Of a stretch of DNA of 64,000 nt, positions 1-9,650 are shown piece by piece. Made by a program: the position numbers and the translations under genes. Positions within the stretch are counted from its first letter, which is position 1. The number at the start of each line of letters is the position of its first letter. The notes under the pieces were generated by a model. That model saw only the letters and a list, made by a program, of their open reading frames with translations. It made no database searches and had not been told where the DNA came from. This DNA is from Oxalobacteraceae sp. CFBP 13730 (GTDB lineage: Bacteria > Pseudomonadota > Gammaproteobacteria > Burkholderiales > Burkholderiaceae_D), in NCBI GenBank assembly GCA_014841835.1, contig JACYUQ010000003.1, forward strand, positions 372,001 to 436,000, read 5' to 3'.

Positions 1-568
1 CAGCCAGCGGCAGCACCAGGTGTGGTGCGCAACGCCGGATGGCTTCTCTCGGCATCGTACTGGCGTGCGCTTCTTCAGGATCCTGGACAATGGTCAGGCC
101 GCCGTGTTCGCGGATACTGCACATCCCTTCGGCGCCATCAAAGTTGGCGCCGGTCAATAGTATACCTGTCATTGCCGGGCCATACACGCTGGCGGTCGAT
201 TCCATCAGGACATCAATCGACGGCCGGGCGTACTGGACAGGCGCTTCGCAACTGAGCGAAAAGCTGCGATCCTGCTCGATCGACAGATGGTACCCCGAGC
301 CGGCAAAATACACGACGCCCGGCTCGATCGGCGCCTTGTCGCGCGCTTCGCGCACCGGGAGCATCACGCGCGCATCGAACAGCTCGGCCAGCCGGCTTTC
401 ACGGTCGCCCGGCACATGCAGGATGCAGACCACGGCCGGCGTATAGCCCGGCTGCAGCGACGGCAGTAAGCTCAGCAGCGCATCGACGCCGCCGGCCGAA
501 CCGCCGATCAGGACCAGCTCGATATGCCGCTTGCCCAGTGCCGCCGCCACTTGCTCGTTCAGGCTCAT
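1..568 (-). CDS. CheB-type protein-glutamate methylesterase domain, receiver-less, C-terminus cut by window edge
   Basis: The 189 visible codons encode a CheB methylesterase catalytic domain, the enzyme that removes methyl groups from chemoreceptor glutamates. The nucleophile motif GGSAGG lies about 23 residues from the start, the histidine region reads ILHVPGD, and the aspartate region reads LTGANFDGAEGM. The visible end, APHLVLPLA, matches the end of the catalytic domain. Only about 20 residues precede the domain, so the usual amino-terminal receiver domain is absent. The ATG overlaps the stop of the CheR gene (ATGA at 565-568), so the two are translationally coupled. Control may therefore come from the receiver domains of the hybrid kinase at the head of the operon. 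That regulatory link is inference; the family assignment is secure. Confidence 0.9.
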   Translation of the reverse strand, partial: MSLNEQVAAALGKRHIELVLIGGSAGGVDALLSLLPSLQPGYTPAVVCILHVPGDRESRLAELFDARVMLPVREARDKAPIEPGVVYFAGSGYHLSIEQDRSFSLSCEAPVQYARPSIDVLMESTASVYGPAMTGILLTGANFDGAEGMCSIREHGGLTIVQDPEEAHASTMPREAIRRCAPHLVLPLA

Positions 569-1395
569 GGCGCGGCCTTGCGATACACCCGTTCCCGCCG
601 CGCCAGCGGCTCGAAGCGACCGGAATAGCTGGAAAAGTCGATGCTTTCCTTGCTGCCCAGGCCCAGAAAGCCCCGGTGACACAGCGATTCATGGAACAGC
701 CCGAATACGCGGTCCTGCAGCGTGCGGTTGAAGTAGATCAGTACGTTGCGGCAGCTGACAAAGTGCGTTTCCGAGAACACGGTGTCGGTCGACAGGCTGT
801 GGTCGGCAAAGGTCACGTTCTCGATCAGGCTGCGCTCGAACAGTGCGCCGCCGTAGGCCGCGGTGTAATAGTCCGAGAACGCGGCCTTGCCGCCCGATTT
901 CTGGTAATTCTCGGTGTACAGGCGCATGCGGTCGATCGGGTACACGCCGCGCCGCGCCGTCTCGAGCGACTTCGGATTGATGTCGGTCGCGTAGATGATG
1001 CTACGTTCGAGCAGCCCCTCTTCTTTCAGCAGGATCGCCAGCGAATAAACTTCTTCGCCCGTGCTGCAGCCGGCCACCCAGATCTTGAGCGACGGATAGG
1101 TCTTGAGGAACGGCGCCACCTGCTCGCGCACCGCCCTGAAGTAGTCCGGATCGCGGAACATCTCGGTGACGGGGATCGTCAGGTATTGCAGCAGCTGGGC
1201 AAAGCCGTTCGGATCGTGCAGCACGCGCGACTGCAGCTCCGAGACGGTATTGCACCCCATCTCGCGCATGGCCACCAGCACGCGGCGCTTTTGCGACGCG
1301 CCGGTGTAGTTGCGGAAGTCATAGTTGTATTTCAGGTAGACGGCTTCGACGAGCATCCGCAGCTCGATGTCGAAGTCGCTCGGCGTATGGCTCAA
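565..1395 (-). CDS. CheR-type SAM-dependent protein-glutamate O-methyltransferase
   Basis: A 276-residue protein matching CheR over its length: an amino-terminal helical domain, then a Rossmann methyltransferase with the SAM-binding segment WVAGCSTGEEVYSLA and the downstream motif FVSCRNVLIYF. It would methylate glutamates on receptors or on its partner kinase. The predicted start is TTG, overlapping the stop of the upstream kinase gene (TTGA at 1392-1395). The next in-frame ATG would remove 13 residues, so TTG fits the operon better. The order kinase-CheR-CheB, without cheA, cheW or cheY in view, suggests a sensory adaptation module rather than a classical flagellar chemotaxis operon. Confidence 0.93.
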   Translation of the reverse strand: MSHTPSDFDIELRMLVEAVYLKYNYDFRNYTGASQKRRVLVAMREMGCNTVSELQSRVLHDPNGFAQLLQYLTIPVTEMFRDPDYFRAVREQVAPFLKTYPSLKIWVAGCSTGEEVYSLAILLKEEGLLERSIIYATDINPKSLETARRGVYPIDRMRLYTENYQKSGGKAAFSDYYTAAYGGALFERSLIENVTFADHSLSTDTVFSETHFVSCRNVLIYFNRTLQDRVFGLFHESLCHRGFLGLGSKESIDFSSYSGRFEPLARRERVYRKAAP

Positions 1396-4300
1396 ATGCG
1401 CTCCAGGGTCGGCATCCAGACCCGCAACAGGGAGTACAGGCGGGACAGGTCAATCGGCTTGGCCAGATAATCGTTGGCGCCGGCGGCCAGGCATTGTTCC
1501 TGGTCGTCCTTCATCGCCTTGGCCGTGATGGCGATGATCGGGAGGCGGTCGAAGCGGCCGTCGGCGCGGATGCGGCGCGTCGCTTCCATGCCGTCCATCC
1601 CCGGCATCATGATGTCCATCAGCACCAGGTCGATACCCGGCACTTCATCGAGTTTTGCAATCGCTTCGAAGCCATTGCGGCCCACTTCGACCTTCGCGCC
1701 GCGCTGCTCGAGCGCCGCAGTCAGTGCGAACACATTGCGCACGTCGTCGTCCACCAGCAGGATCGTGCGGCCTTCGAACACGCGATCGCGCCCGCGCACG
1801 GCCTTGAGCATGCTCTGGCGCTCGGTCGACAGTTCTGATTCGACCTTGTGCAGGAACAGCGTGACTTCGTCGAGCAGGCGCTCGGGCGAACGGGCGCCCT
1901 TGATGATGATCGAGCGCGAGTAGCGCAGCAGCTGCGCTTCTTCGTCGCGGGTCAGGTTGCGGCCCGTGTAGACGATCACGGGCGGGAACGAGCACAGCTC
2001 TTCATGCGACATGCGCTCGAGCAGCTCGCCACCCTGCATGTCGGGCAGCTTCAGGTCGATGACCATGCAATCGAAGATCTCGGCGCGCAGCAGATTGAGC
2101 GCTTCGTTGGCCGTGCCCACTGCCGAGATCTGCACGTCGTCGTCGGCGATCAGCGCCACGACGCTTTCGCGCTGGCGTTCGTCGTCCTCGACCAGCAGCA
2201 CGCGCTTGATCTTCTGCGCCGACTTCTCTTGCAGCTTGCGGAACACTTCTTCGAGTTCTTCGCGGCTGGCAGGCTTGAGCGCATAACCGATCGCGCCCAG
2301 GTGCAGCGCCTCGCCGCCGTTCTCGATGCTGGAGATGATGTGCACCGGGATGTGACGCGTGGCCGGGTTGTCCTTGAGCTGCTGCAGCACGGTCAGGCCC
2401 GAACGGTCGGGCAGGCGCACGTCGAGCAGCACGGCGTCGGGCCGCTGGCTGATGGCCAGCGCCAGGCCTTCTTCGGCGCTCATCGCCACCAGGCAGCGGT
2501 AATCGAGCTCACGCGCCAGGTCGTACAGGATGCGCGCGAACGCCATTTCGTCCTCGACCACCAGCACGCTGCGGCGGCCATCGGCCGGGCGCTCGCGGTC
2601 ATCCGGGAAGCTTTCGTAATGGTCGGTCACGACCGGTGCGGGCGCTGGCGCTGGCGCCGGTGCCGGTGCTGGTGCAGCGGCGCGGACCACCGGGGCCGGC
2701 GCATGGTACGGCTGCGCACTGGTCACCACAGGGGCCGACATGGACGAGGAAGACGAGAGCTGGGAATCCGGCAGGCGCTGCGGCAGCGTCAGCGTAAACA
2801 CACTACCCTGATCCGGCGCGCTCGAGACGGAAATGCCGCCCCCCAGCAGGCGCGTGAGGTCGCGCGAAATCGACAGGCCCAGACCCGTGCCGCCAAAGCG
2901 GCGGCTGGTGGTGCCGTCGGCCTGGTGGAAGGCATCGAAAATCTTGTCCTGCTGGTCGGGCGCGATGCCGATGCCGCTATCCTGCACGCGGAACGCCACG
3001 GCGCCATCGGTCGTGGTGAGTACCGACAGCGTGACGGCGCCCGCGTCGGTGAACTTGACGGCGTTCGACAGCAGGTTCTTGAGGATCTGCTCCATGCGCT
3101 GGCGGTCGGTATTGATCGCTGCCGGCACGTCGGGCGCCACGTCGATGCGGAACTCGAGCGACTTCTGGCGCGCGAGCGGCTCGAACGTGCGCGCCAGGCC
3201 TTCGACCACGCGCCGTACCGGCACGTCTTCGGGCACCAGCTCCAGCTTGCCCGCTTCGACCTTCGAGATGTCGAGAATGTCGTTGATCAGGTGCAGCAGG
3301 TCATTGCCGGCCGAATAGATGGTTTGTGCGAAGCGCACCTGCTCGTCGCTCAGGTTGCCCGGCGTGTTGTCGGACAGCAGTTTGGCCAGGATCAGCGAGC
3401 TGTTCAGTGGCGTGCGCAGCTCGTGCGACATATTGGCCAGGAACTCGGACTTGTAGCGGCTGGCGCTTTCCAGTTCCACGGCGCGCTGCTGCAACTGCTC
3501 CTGCGCCGACTGCAGCGCCGAGTTCTTCATGTCCAGGTTCAGGGCCTGCTCGGCCAGCTGGTCGTTGGTGGTACGCAGCTCGGCCTGCTGATTTTCCAGC
3601 GCCGACTGCGATTCTTCCAGCGCGCGCGACTGCTCTTCCAGCTCTTCGTTGGCGGTGCGCAGCTCTTCCTGCTGGACCTGCAGTTCTTCGTTCAGGGTCT
3701 GGCTTTCTTCGAGCGAATCCTGCAGGCGCTGGCGGTACAGCACGGCGGCCATGGCCGCGCCCACCGCCTGCGCGATAAAGCCGAGGAATTCGCGGTCGCG
3801 CAGCTCCACCGGACGCAGGAAGGCGATCTCGAACACGCCCTTGACCTTGCCATGGTTGTAGAACGGCGCGATGATCAGCGCGCGCGGGGCGGTTTCGCCC
3901 AGGCTTGAGCTGACCTTCATGTAGCCGGGCGGCAGCTCGTCCAGCACCATCAGGCGGTTTTCCTGCGCGGCCTGGCTGGCCAGCGAGGCGCCAGGCTGGA
4001 TGAATTCGGCGCGTTCGGACGGGGTGTGGTTGAAGCCATACGCGCCAATGCGGCGCAGCACGCCGTCTTCGCTGCGCACATACATGGCGCCCACGACGCC
4101 GTCGAGATACTTGACGACATACGGCAGCACCGCATCGGCCAGCGGCTCGAGGTGGTGGATGCCGGCGCTGCGCACGGTCAGTTCATTCTGACCGGTGCGC
4201 AACCACTCCTGGTGGCGCAGTTTTTCATTGTGCTCGGCTTCGTGGCCCAGCACTTCGTTGTAGGTATTGGACAGGGTCATCAACTGGCGCCGGCCGAAGA

Positions 4301-4910
4301 TGGCCAGACCGCCACCCACCAGCGCCGAGAGCAGCAAAAACAACGCCACCGACCAGAACGTGGTGCTGCGCGCGTTGTCGCTGCGCTCTTGCAGCAGCCG
4401 GGCTTCGGCCGCCAGCACCAGGTCGAAATTGCGGCGCATCTCGTCAGTGAGCAAGCGACCGCGGCCGCTTCTGACCGCATCGATGTAGGTCAGGTCATTG
4501 GCCCGGCGCCGCGCGATCATTTCGTCGGCAAAGGCTTCCCATTGCTTCTGGACCTGCGAAATGCGCGTGATGCGCTCGGCCTGCGCGCCATTGTCCTTGA
4601 CCAGCTCACCCAGCGTATCGAGGCTGCTGCCCATCCGTTGTGCCGACAGCAGGTACGGCGTCAGGAACTCTTCGTCGCCCGCCAGCAAGTAGCCGCGCAT
4701 GCCGGCTTCCATTTCCGCCGACAGCTTGCGGATCTCGTGCGCATTGCCGATCACCTTCTGGGAATGCTCGACCCAGGTCAGGTTATTGATCAGGTAGGCG
4801 ATGATGCCAACGAACACAACCGCACTGACAATGCTCATGCCTAATGGCAGCGCGACATTGCGGGAAAGGATGCGGCGAAACGCGCTGTTGTCGATGTTTG
4901 GACCGGGCAT
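1392..4910 (-). CDS. Hybrid sensor histidine kinase: CHASE3-like, GAF, HisKA/HATPase, three receiver domains
   Basis: A 1172-residue inner-membrane hybrid kinase. Order: transmembrane helix near residues 15-35; CHASE3-like periplasmic helical domain; second helix near 190-215; GAF-like domain; a long Gln/Glu-rich coiled coil; HisKA with phospho-acceptor H496 in [11 protein letters not shown]; HATPase with the G boxes DSGIGIA and GGTGLGLSI; an Ala-Pro linker; then three receiver domains with phospho-acceptors D830, D952 and D1099. The start at 4910 (MPGPNIDN) is preferred because the membrane helix then sits normally; an upstream in-frame ATG at 4985 would add 25 residues. Three tandem receivers, with CheR and CheB directly downstream, point to a phosphorelay that controls adaptation enzymes. 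The stimulus is unknown. Confidence 0.92.
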   Translation of the reverse strand: MPGPNIDNSAFRRILSRNVALPLGMSIVSAVVFVGIIAYLINNLTWVEHSQKVIGNAHEIRKLSAEMEAGMRGYLLAGDEEFLTPYLLSAQRMGSSLDTLGELVKDNGAQAERITRISQVQKQWEAFADEMIARRRANDLTYIDAVRSGRGRLLTDEMRRNFDLVLAAEARLLQERSDNARSTTFWSVALFLLLSALVGGGLAIFGRRQLMTLSNTYNEVLGHEAEHNEKLRHQEWLRTGQNELTVRSAGIHHLEPLADAVLPYVVKYLDGVVGAMYVRSEDGVLRRIGAYGFNHTPSERAEFIQPGASLASQAAQENRLMVLDELPPGYMKVSSSLGETAPRALIIAPFYNHGKVKGVFEIAFLRPVELRDREFLGFIAQAVGAAMAAVLYRQRLQDSLEESQTLNEELQVQQEELRTANEELEEQSRALEESQSALENQQAELRTTNDQLAEQALNLDMKNSALQSAQEQLQQRAVELESASRYKSEFLANMSHELRTPLNSSLILAKLLSDNTPGNLSDEQVRFAQTIYSAGNDLLHLINDILDISKVEAGKLELVPEDVPVRRVVEGLARTFEPLARQKSLEFRIDVAPDVPAAINTDRQRMEQILKNLLSNAVKFTDAGAVTLSVLTTTDGAVAFRVQDSGIGIAPDQQDKIFDAFHQADGTTSRRFGGTGLGLSISRDLTRLLGGGISVSSAPDQGSVFTLTLPQRLPDSQLSSSSSMSAPVVTSAQPYHAPAPVVRAAAPAPAPAPAPAPAPVVTDHYESFPDDRERPADGRRSVLVVEDEMAFARILYDLARELDYRCLVAMSAEEGLALAISQRPDAVLLDVRLPDRSGLTVLQQLKDNPATRHIPVHIISSIENGGEALHLGAIGYALKPASREELEEVFRKLQEKSAQKIKRVLLVEDDERQRESVVALIADDDVQISAVGTANEALNLLRAEIFDCMVIDLKLPDMQGGELLERMSHEELCSFPPVIVYTGRNLTRDEEAQLLRYSRSIIIKGARSPERLLDEVTLFLHKVESELSTERQSMLKAVRGRDRVFEGRTILLVDDDVRNVFALTAALEQRGAKVEVGRNGFEAIAKLDEVPGIDLVLMDIMMPGMDGMEATRRIRADGRFDRLPIIAITAKAMKDDQEQCLAAGANDYLAKPIDLSRLYSLLRVWMPTLERI

Positions 4911-4978
4911 GCCTGTTGTTCTGTTAGAAAAAAAATATCCCAAGTGTAACGCAAACGTGACATCGCGCCCACACGAAA

Positions 4979-5012
4979 TGCGCACGGTCGTGCCAAAGCG
5001 CGACCGTGCGCA
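4979..5012 (-). terminator. Hairpin downstream of the uvrA-like gene
   Basis: A perfect 12-bp stem (tgcgcacggtcg / cgaccgtgcgca) with a 10-base loop lies between the stop of the uvrA-like gene and the hybrid kinase start. The run of T after the stem on the minus strand is short, so it may be a weak terminator or an mRNA-stabilising hairpin. Confidence 0.45.
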
Positions 5013-5064
5013 ACATCCGCAATCTTAGCAAAATGGATACGCGCCGGGCGCACCGCTTCGCATG

Positions 5065-7608
5065 CTACCTTGCCTGACCCAGATGCGGCTTCAGGTACTG
5101 CGCCGTGCGGCTTTTCTTGTTGCGCGCGATATCCTGCGGCGGCCCGGCGACCACGATATTACCGCCAAGATCGCCCGCACCGGGACCGACATCGATCACC
5201 CAATCGCTGCCGGCGACCACGCGCATGGTGTGCTCGACCACGATCACCGTGTTGCCGGCGTCGACCAGCCGGTTCAGCTGCACCATCAGGCGGTCGGCAT
5301 CGACCGGATGCAGGCCGGTGGTCGGCTCGTCCAGCACGTACAGCGCATTGCCACGCGTGGCGCGCTGCAGCTCGGACGCCAGCTTGATGCGCTGCGCCTC
5401 GCCGCCCGACAGCTCCGTGGCCGGCTGGCCCAGGCGCAGGTAATCCAGCCCCACCTCGTTCAGCACTTCCAGCGAGCGCTCGACCAGTGCTTCATCCTTG
5501 AAGAAGGTAATCGCCTCGCCCACCGTCATGCCCAGGACCTCGGCGATGTTCTTGCCGCGGTATGTCACTTCGAGTGTCTGCGCGTTGTAGCGTGCGCCGT
5601 CGCAGGTCGGGCATGGTGCGTACACGCTCGGCAGGAACAACAGCTCGACCATCACGAAGCCTTCGCCGGCGCAATGCTCGCAGCGGCCCTTGGCGACATT
5701 GAACGAGAAGCGGCCAGCGTCGAAACGGCGTTTCTTCGCATCCGGCGTGGCCGCAAACAGCTTGCGCACCTGGTCGAACAGCCCCGTATAGGTGGCCAGG
5801 TTCGAGCGCGGGGTGCGCCCGATCGGCTTCTGGTCGACCCGCACCAGGCGCCGCACGCCCTCCATGCCGGCCACGATGCGCCCTTCCAGCGGCAAGGCTT
5901 CGTCGCGTTCGAGGTCCGGTTCATCGGACTGCTCTTCGGCCACCGCACTGCCCTGCCCCAGGGCCGCGCCGACCAGCTCGACCAGCACCTGGCTGACCAG
6001 GCTCGATTTACCGGAGCCCGACACGCCCGTCACGCTCGTGAGCACACCGAGCGGGAACGCGACGGCGAGATCCTGCAGATTGTTGCGGCGCACGCCCTCG
6101 AGCTTGAGCCAGCCGGTCGGTTCGCGCGGCGTGCGCGGGTCCAGGGCCGCCTCGCCGAACAGGTAACGCCGCGTTTGCGACGCCTCCACATCGCGCAAGC
6201 CTTCAGGCACGCCGCTGTACAACACCTGGCCACCACGTTCGCCGGCCAGCGGGCCGACGTCGACGATCCAGTCTGCCTGGCGGATCACGTCCAGCGCGTG
6301 TTCGACGACGAACAGCGAGTTGCCGGCCGCTTTCAGTTGCGCCAGTGCGTCGAGCAGCGCTTCGGCATCGGCCGGATGCAGGCCGGCCGACGGCTCATCG
6401 AGCACGTAGACGACACCAAACAGGCTGGAACGCACTTGCGTGGCCAGGCGAAGACGCTGCAGTTCGCCTGGCGACAGGCTCGGCGTGCTGCGATCGAGCG
6501 CCAGGTAACCGAGACCCAGCGCCAGCAGCACCTCGATGCGCGCCGACAGGTCGTCGGCGATGCGCCGGCGCACGATCAGCTGCTCGGCGTGCAGGCCTTT
6601 CTCGACCTTGCTCGTCGCGCGGGTGTACGGCGCCAGCAGTTCGGCCAGGCGTGCCAGTGGCAGGCGCGAAAGTTCGGCGATGTCCATGCCGGCGAACGTC
6701 ACCGACAACGACTCGCGCCGCAGACGCTTGCCTTCGCATTCCGGACACGCGGTGCTGACCATATAGCGCGCCACGCGCTTTTTCATCGACGCGCTTTCGG
6801 TATTGGCGAAGGTCTGCATCACGTAACGGCGCACGCCGGTGAACGTGCCCTGGTAGCTGGGCGTGTCCTTGCGCTTGAGCGCGGCGCGGGTTTCTGCAGG
6901 CGTCAGGCCGCCGTACACCGGTACGCTCGGGCTTTCATCGGTGTACAGGATCCACTCGCGGTCTTTCTTCGGCAGGTCGCGCCACGGGGTGTCGACGTCG
7001 TAACCCAGCGTCACCAGAATGTCGCGCAGGTTCTGGCCGTGCCAGGCCGGCGGCCAGGCGGCAATCGCCCGTTCGCGGATCGTCAGGCTGTCGTCCGGGA
7101 CCATCGATTGCTCGGTCACCTCGAACACGCGCCCCATCCCCGAGCAGCGCGGGCAGGCACCCTGCGGCGTATTGGGAGAGAACGATTCGGCGTACAGCAA
7201 CTCCTGCCCGGCCGGATAGTCGCCGGCGCGCGAATACAGCATGCGCAGCGAATTGGACAACGTGCTGACGCTGCCGACCGACGAGCGGGCGGTCGGCGTG
7301 CCGCGCTGCTGCTGCAAGGCGACAGCCGGCGGCAAGCCTTCGATCGTATCGACCTCGGGCACCGGCATCTGGTGGAACAGGCGGCGCGCATAGGGCGAAA
7401 CAGATTCGAGGTAGCGCCGTTGCGCTTCGGCGTACAGCGTGCCGAAGGCGAGCGACGATTTGCCCGAGCCCGAGACCCCGGTAAATACCACGAGCTGTCC
7501 GCGTGGGATGTCGAGGCTGACGTTTTTCAGATTGTGTTCGCGGGCGCCGCGGACATGGACGAAGCCGTCTTCGGCAGCGTTCTGGGGGGTGGTTTTCTTG
7601 CTGGGCAT
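5065..7608 (-). CDS. UvrA2-like excinuclease ABC subunit A paralogue (DrrC-type ATPase)
   Basis: 847 residues with the UvrA plan: two ABC ATPase halves with Walker A GVSGSGKSS (residues 44-52; again with K534), signature regions such as LSPGELQRLRLA and LSGGEAQRIKLA, and zinc-finger cysteine pairs (CPRCSGMG, CPECEG, CEHCAGEG with CPTCDG). Housekeeping UvrA is about 940 residues. Here the sequence runs from the VDTIEGL segment almost directly to the first zinc finger, so the UvrB-binding domain appears to be missing. This is the pattern of UvrA2/DrrC paralogues, linked to tolerance of DNA-intercalating drugs rather than normal UvrB loading. The ATG at 7608 has a strong ribosome site (GGAGGG). 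An IS1595 element ends about 75 bp upstream. Confidence 0.88.
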   Translation of the reverse strand: MPSKKTTPQNAAEDGFVHVRGAREHNLKNVSLDIPRGQLVVFTGVSGSGKSSLAFGTLYAEAQRRYLESVSPYARRLFHQMPVPEVDTIEGLPPAVALQQQRGTPTARSSVGSVSTLSNSLRMLYSRAGDYPAGQELLYAESFSPNTPQGACPRCSGMGRVFEVTEQSMVPDDSLTIRERAIAAWPPAWHGQNLRDILVTLGYDVDTPWRDLPKKDREWILYTDESPSVPVYGGLTPAETRAALKRKDTPSYQGTFTGVRRYVMQTFANTESASMKKRVARYMVSTACPECEGKRLRRESLSVTFAGMDIAELSRLPLARLAELLAPYTRATSKVEKGLHAEQLIVRRRIADDLSARIEVLLALGLGYLALDRSTPSLSPGELQRLRLATQVRSSLFGVVYVLDEPSAGLHPADAEALLDALAQLKAAGNSLFVVEHALDVIRQADWIVDVGPLAGERGGQVLYSGVPEGLRDVEASQTRRYLFGEAALDPRTPREPTGWLKLEGVRRNNLQDLAVAFPLGVLTSVTGVSGSGKSSLVSQVLVELVGAALGQGSAVAEEQSDEPDLERDEALPLEGRIVAGMEGVRRLVRVDQKPIGRTPRSNLATYTGLFDQVRKLFAATPDAKKRRFDAGRFSFNVAKGRCEHCAGEGFVMVELLFLPSVYAPCPTCDGARYNAQTLEVTYRGKNIAEVLGMTVGEAITFFKDEALVERSLEVLNEVGLDYLRLGQPATELSGGEAQRIKLASELQRATRGNALYVLDEPTTGLHPVDADRLMVQLNRLVDAGNTVIVVEHTMRVVAGSDWVIDVGPGAGDLGGNIVVAGPPQDIARNKKSRTAQYLKPHLGQAR

Positions 7609-7674
7609 CTGCCCTCCGGCGTGAATAGCGATCCAGCATTGAACGACGGCAGGCAGACGGTGTCGGTGCGCTTG

Positions 7675-7682
7675 TCAACAAT
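7675..7682. repeat. 8-bp target-site duplication, left copy
   Basis: The sequence tcaacaat directly abuts the left inverted repeat of the IS1595-family element and is repeated exactly at 8752-8759. Eight bases is the usual duplication length for this family. Confidence 0.93.
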
Positions 7683-8751
7683 GGCGCATTCAACGTTATC
7701 TGTTGATGACGCCGATTGCGATGATCAGCAATTGTTCTGCGGAACTAATCCGGCTGCCGTCCAGTGCCCAGCGCCAACCCAGATAATTAGGCAAATAGCG
7801 TGAAGCAACACCACGAAAGCCCGATAGCCAGTCCTTGAGGCGCTGGTGATAGGCATTCACGTTCTGCACGTGGATGGCGCGGCTGCCCGAATGGCGGACC
7901 CTGACGCCGGCGCGCAGGTTGACCGCCTCTTGCGCGATCCGGTGCTTGCGTGCAAAGGCGCGATAGGCGCGATGGCCGTCGCTCACCAGCAGCACCTGCG
8001 GATCGAGCCGGGGCAGCAGATCGCGCTCGAGTTGGGCGGCGGTGAGTGCACCGCGGCCGGTAACGGCATCGACCGTGCGCCCGTTGCGGTCGCGCGCCAC
8101 CAGGATGCAGTCGAGTTGCGTTGAAATGCCACGCCTGGTGGCGTGCCCGCCGCGCCGGCGTGGCGGGCGATCCAGCGTGCGTGATCCTTTTTGTGATTCC
8201 AGCAGGAACGTTTCGTCAGCCTCGACGATGCCATTCAGGGATGCAGGCCGGTCGAACTTCACCCAATCGAGGAAGCGGTGACGCCATCGGAAGGCGGTAT
8301 TGCGATGCACGCCAACCCGATCTGCGCCCTTGCGCACTGACAGTGAGTCAAGCAGCACCTGGGAATATGCGAGCCACTTGGCCTTGAGCCTGAGCCGTGC
8401 CAGCGGTGTGCCGCTCAGGTCGTTGAATGTGGGCCCGCAGGCGCAGCAGCGAAAGCGCTGCAGGTCGTTGGCGAAGCCGTGCCGGTGGCAGCGCCCGTTG
8501 CCACAGCGGGGACAGCAGCGGCCAGGCGCTCTGGCTTGGGCGATCATCGCCACCACCTGATCGAGACCGACCGCAGGATGCAAGGCATCGAGCACTTGCC
8601 GGCGCTGCGGCTGATTTAGCGATGGCAGCCTGGCGAACCAGCTCTTGAAACGTGGCGCTTTCATGATCGATTCCTGGTGTTGGGGACAGGGGTTCGACCA
8701 CCGGGCTGCTCATCAGTTCAAAGTTAGCCTGTATTTAACGTTGACTGCGCC
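7683..8751 (-). mobile_element. Complete IS1595-family insertion sequence (1069 bp)
   Basis: The ends are a 16-bp inverted repeat with one mismatch: ggcgcattcaacgtta at 7683-7698, and the complement of ggcgcagtcaacgtta at 8736-8751. Both ends are flanked by identical 8-bp duplications. One intact transposase gene fills the element, and its stop codon lies inside the left repeat. Intact ends, an intact gene and a perfect duplication imply recent transposition. The element sits between a PhyH-type gene and the uvrA-like gene, in the same orientation as both. Confidence 0.93.
7696..8664 (-). CDS. IS1595-family transposase
   Basis: 322 residues. The amino-terminal part has a zinc-ribbon (CCPRCGNGRCHRHG, then CCAC), then a helix-turn-helix-like segment (GADRVGVHRNTAFRWRHRF), then an ISXO2-type DDE/DDN nuclease domain with EADETF, LVSDGHRAY and VQNVNAYHQRLK. 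The open frame has no stop or frameshift, so the enzyme may be active. It carries out cut-and-paste or replicative movement of its own element. Confidence 0.93.
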   Translation of the reverse strand: MKAPRFKSWFARLPSLNQPQRRQVLDALHPAVGLDQVVAMIAQARAPGRCCPRCGNGRCHRHGFANDLQRFRCCACGPTFNDLSGTPLARLRLKAKWLAYSQVLLDSLSVRKGADRVGVHRNTAFRWRHRFLDWVKFDRPASLNGIVEADETFLLESQKGSRTLDRPPRRRGGHATRRGISTQLDCILVARDRNGRTVDAVTGRGALTAAQLERDLLPRLDPQVLLVSDGHRAYRAFARKHRIAQEAVNLRAGVRVRHSGSRAIHVQNVNAYHQRLKDWLSGFRGVASRYLPNYLGWRWALDGSRISSAEQLLIIAIGVINR

Positions 8752-8759
8752 TCAACAAT
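8752..8759. repeat. 8-bp target-site duplication, right copy
   Basis: An exact copy of tcaacaat at 7675-7682, adjoining the right inverted repeat of the IS1595 element. Confidence 0.93.
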
Positions 8760-8780
8760 TGACAGGCGAATGGCGCGCGA

Positions 8781-9650
8781 TCAGGCCCGTGGCGGCGTGC
8801 GCACGGTCGGAAACAACCGGTGCGCCGCACGCGCGCCGTTGTCTTTCAGCCGCTGCAGGCGCGTCGGCGGCGTCAGCCGGTCCAGTCGCCGGGCAAAATG
8901 ACTGATCCCGGGCAGTTCCACACCGAACAGTTGCTGGCGCTGCGGGGACGCGGCGAACTGCGCCAGATCGGCCGGCGCCGCATTACCATGCGACTTCATC
9001 CAGAAATGTCCGTAGGTATAGATCAAAGACGTACGTACATGCGGAGACCGGTTGTCCTCGGCCATGTGGAGCACGTGCGTGTTGAACAGCACGGCATCGC
9101 CAGCGCGCGGCACGATCCGCCCAACGGCGGCGGATCCGGACAGTGTTGGCCGGTGCGGATTGACGTGGTGCGGGGGAAAGTGCTGGCTGCCGGGGATGAA
9201 TGCCAGGCAGCCCTGGTCGGGCGTCAGGTCCTCGAAAAACACATGCAGCTTGACCAGCAGATTCGGTGTGTGGGCATGATTCACGCCGAGCACATTGGCC
9301 AGATCGGAATGAAACGGGCTGGTGAAGGTCGGTCCCGGATAGAACAGCCGCGCACTGGTTTCGTTGAGCGCCAGGTCTTCTCCCACGGTCATGCGCAGCA
9401 GCGGCAGCAAGGCCGGCAGATCCACCAGATCGACAAAGACCGGATCGGCATCGAGAATACCCGGCAGGTCGATAAAACGGGCGCCGTCAGCGCGCTGTTG
9501 CTCGATGAATGCGCTGCTGCGCTCGCGCGCACCAGCGAATGCACCCCGCACGCGTTCGGTCATGGATGGTCCGAGAAGACCGGGCAGATGAACGAAGCCC
9601 TGCGTGTCGAATTGCAGTTTCAGGTCAAGAAGATGGTCAGCGCTATACAT
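8781..9650 (-). CDS. Phytanoyl-CoA dioxygenase (PhyH) family protein
   Basis: A 289-residue member of the PhyH branch of Fe(II)/2-oxoglutarate dioxygenases. The facial triad is visible as HSD in FHSDLANV and a distal histidine in LFNTHVLHMAEDN, followed by the 2-oxoglutarate-binding arginine region (HVRTSLIYTY). The substrate cannot be read from sequence. The start at 9650 (MYSADHLLD) overlaps the end of the upstream glycosyltransferase by 8 bases; an alternative start at 9692 would add 14 residues. The tight coupling suggests it modifies a glycan or lipid-linked product of the glycosyltransferase operon (inference). Confidence 0.85.
   Translation of the reverse strand: MYSADHLLDLKLQFDTQGFVHLPGLLGPSMTERVRGAFAGARERSSAFIEQQRADGARFIDLPGILDADPVFVDLVDLPALLPLLRMTVGEDLALNETSARLFYPGPTFTSPFHSDLANVLGVNHAHTPNLLVKLHVFFEDLTPDQGCLAFIPGSQHFPPHHVNPHRPTLSGSAAVGRIVPRAGDAVLFNTHVLHMAEDNRSPHVRTSLIYTYGHFWMKSHGNAAPADLAQFAASPQRQQLFGVELPGISHFARRLDRLTPPTRLQRLKDNGARAAHRLFPTVRTPPRA

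Noticed and set aside
5062..7803. A 913-codon plus-strand frame over the uvrA-like gene
   Set aside because: Shadow frame: composition is His/Gln/Arg-rich and it runs through conserved UvrA motifs on the other strand.
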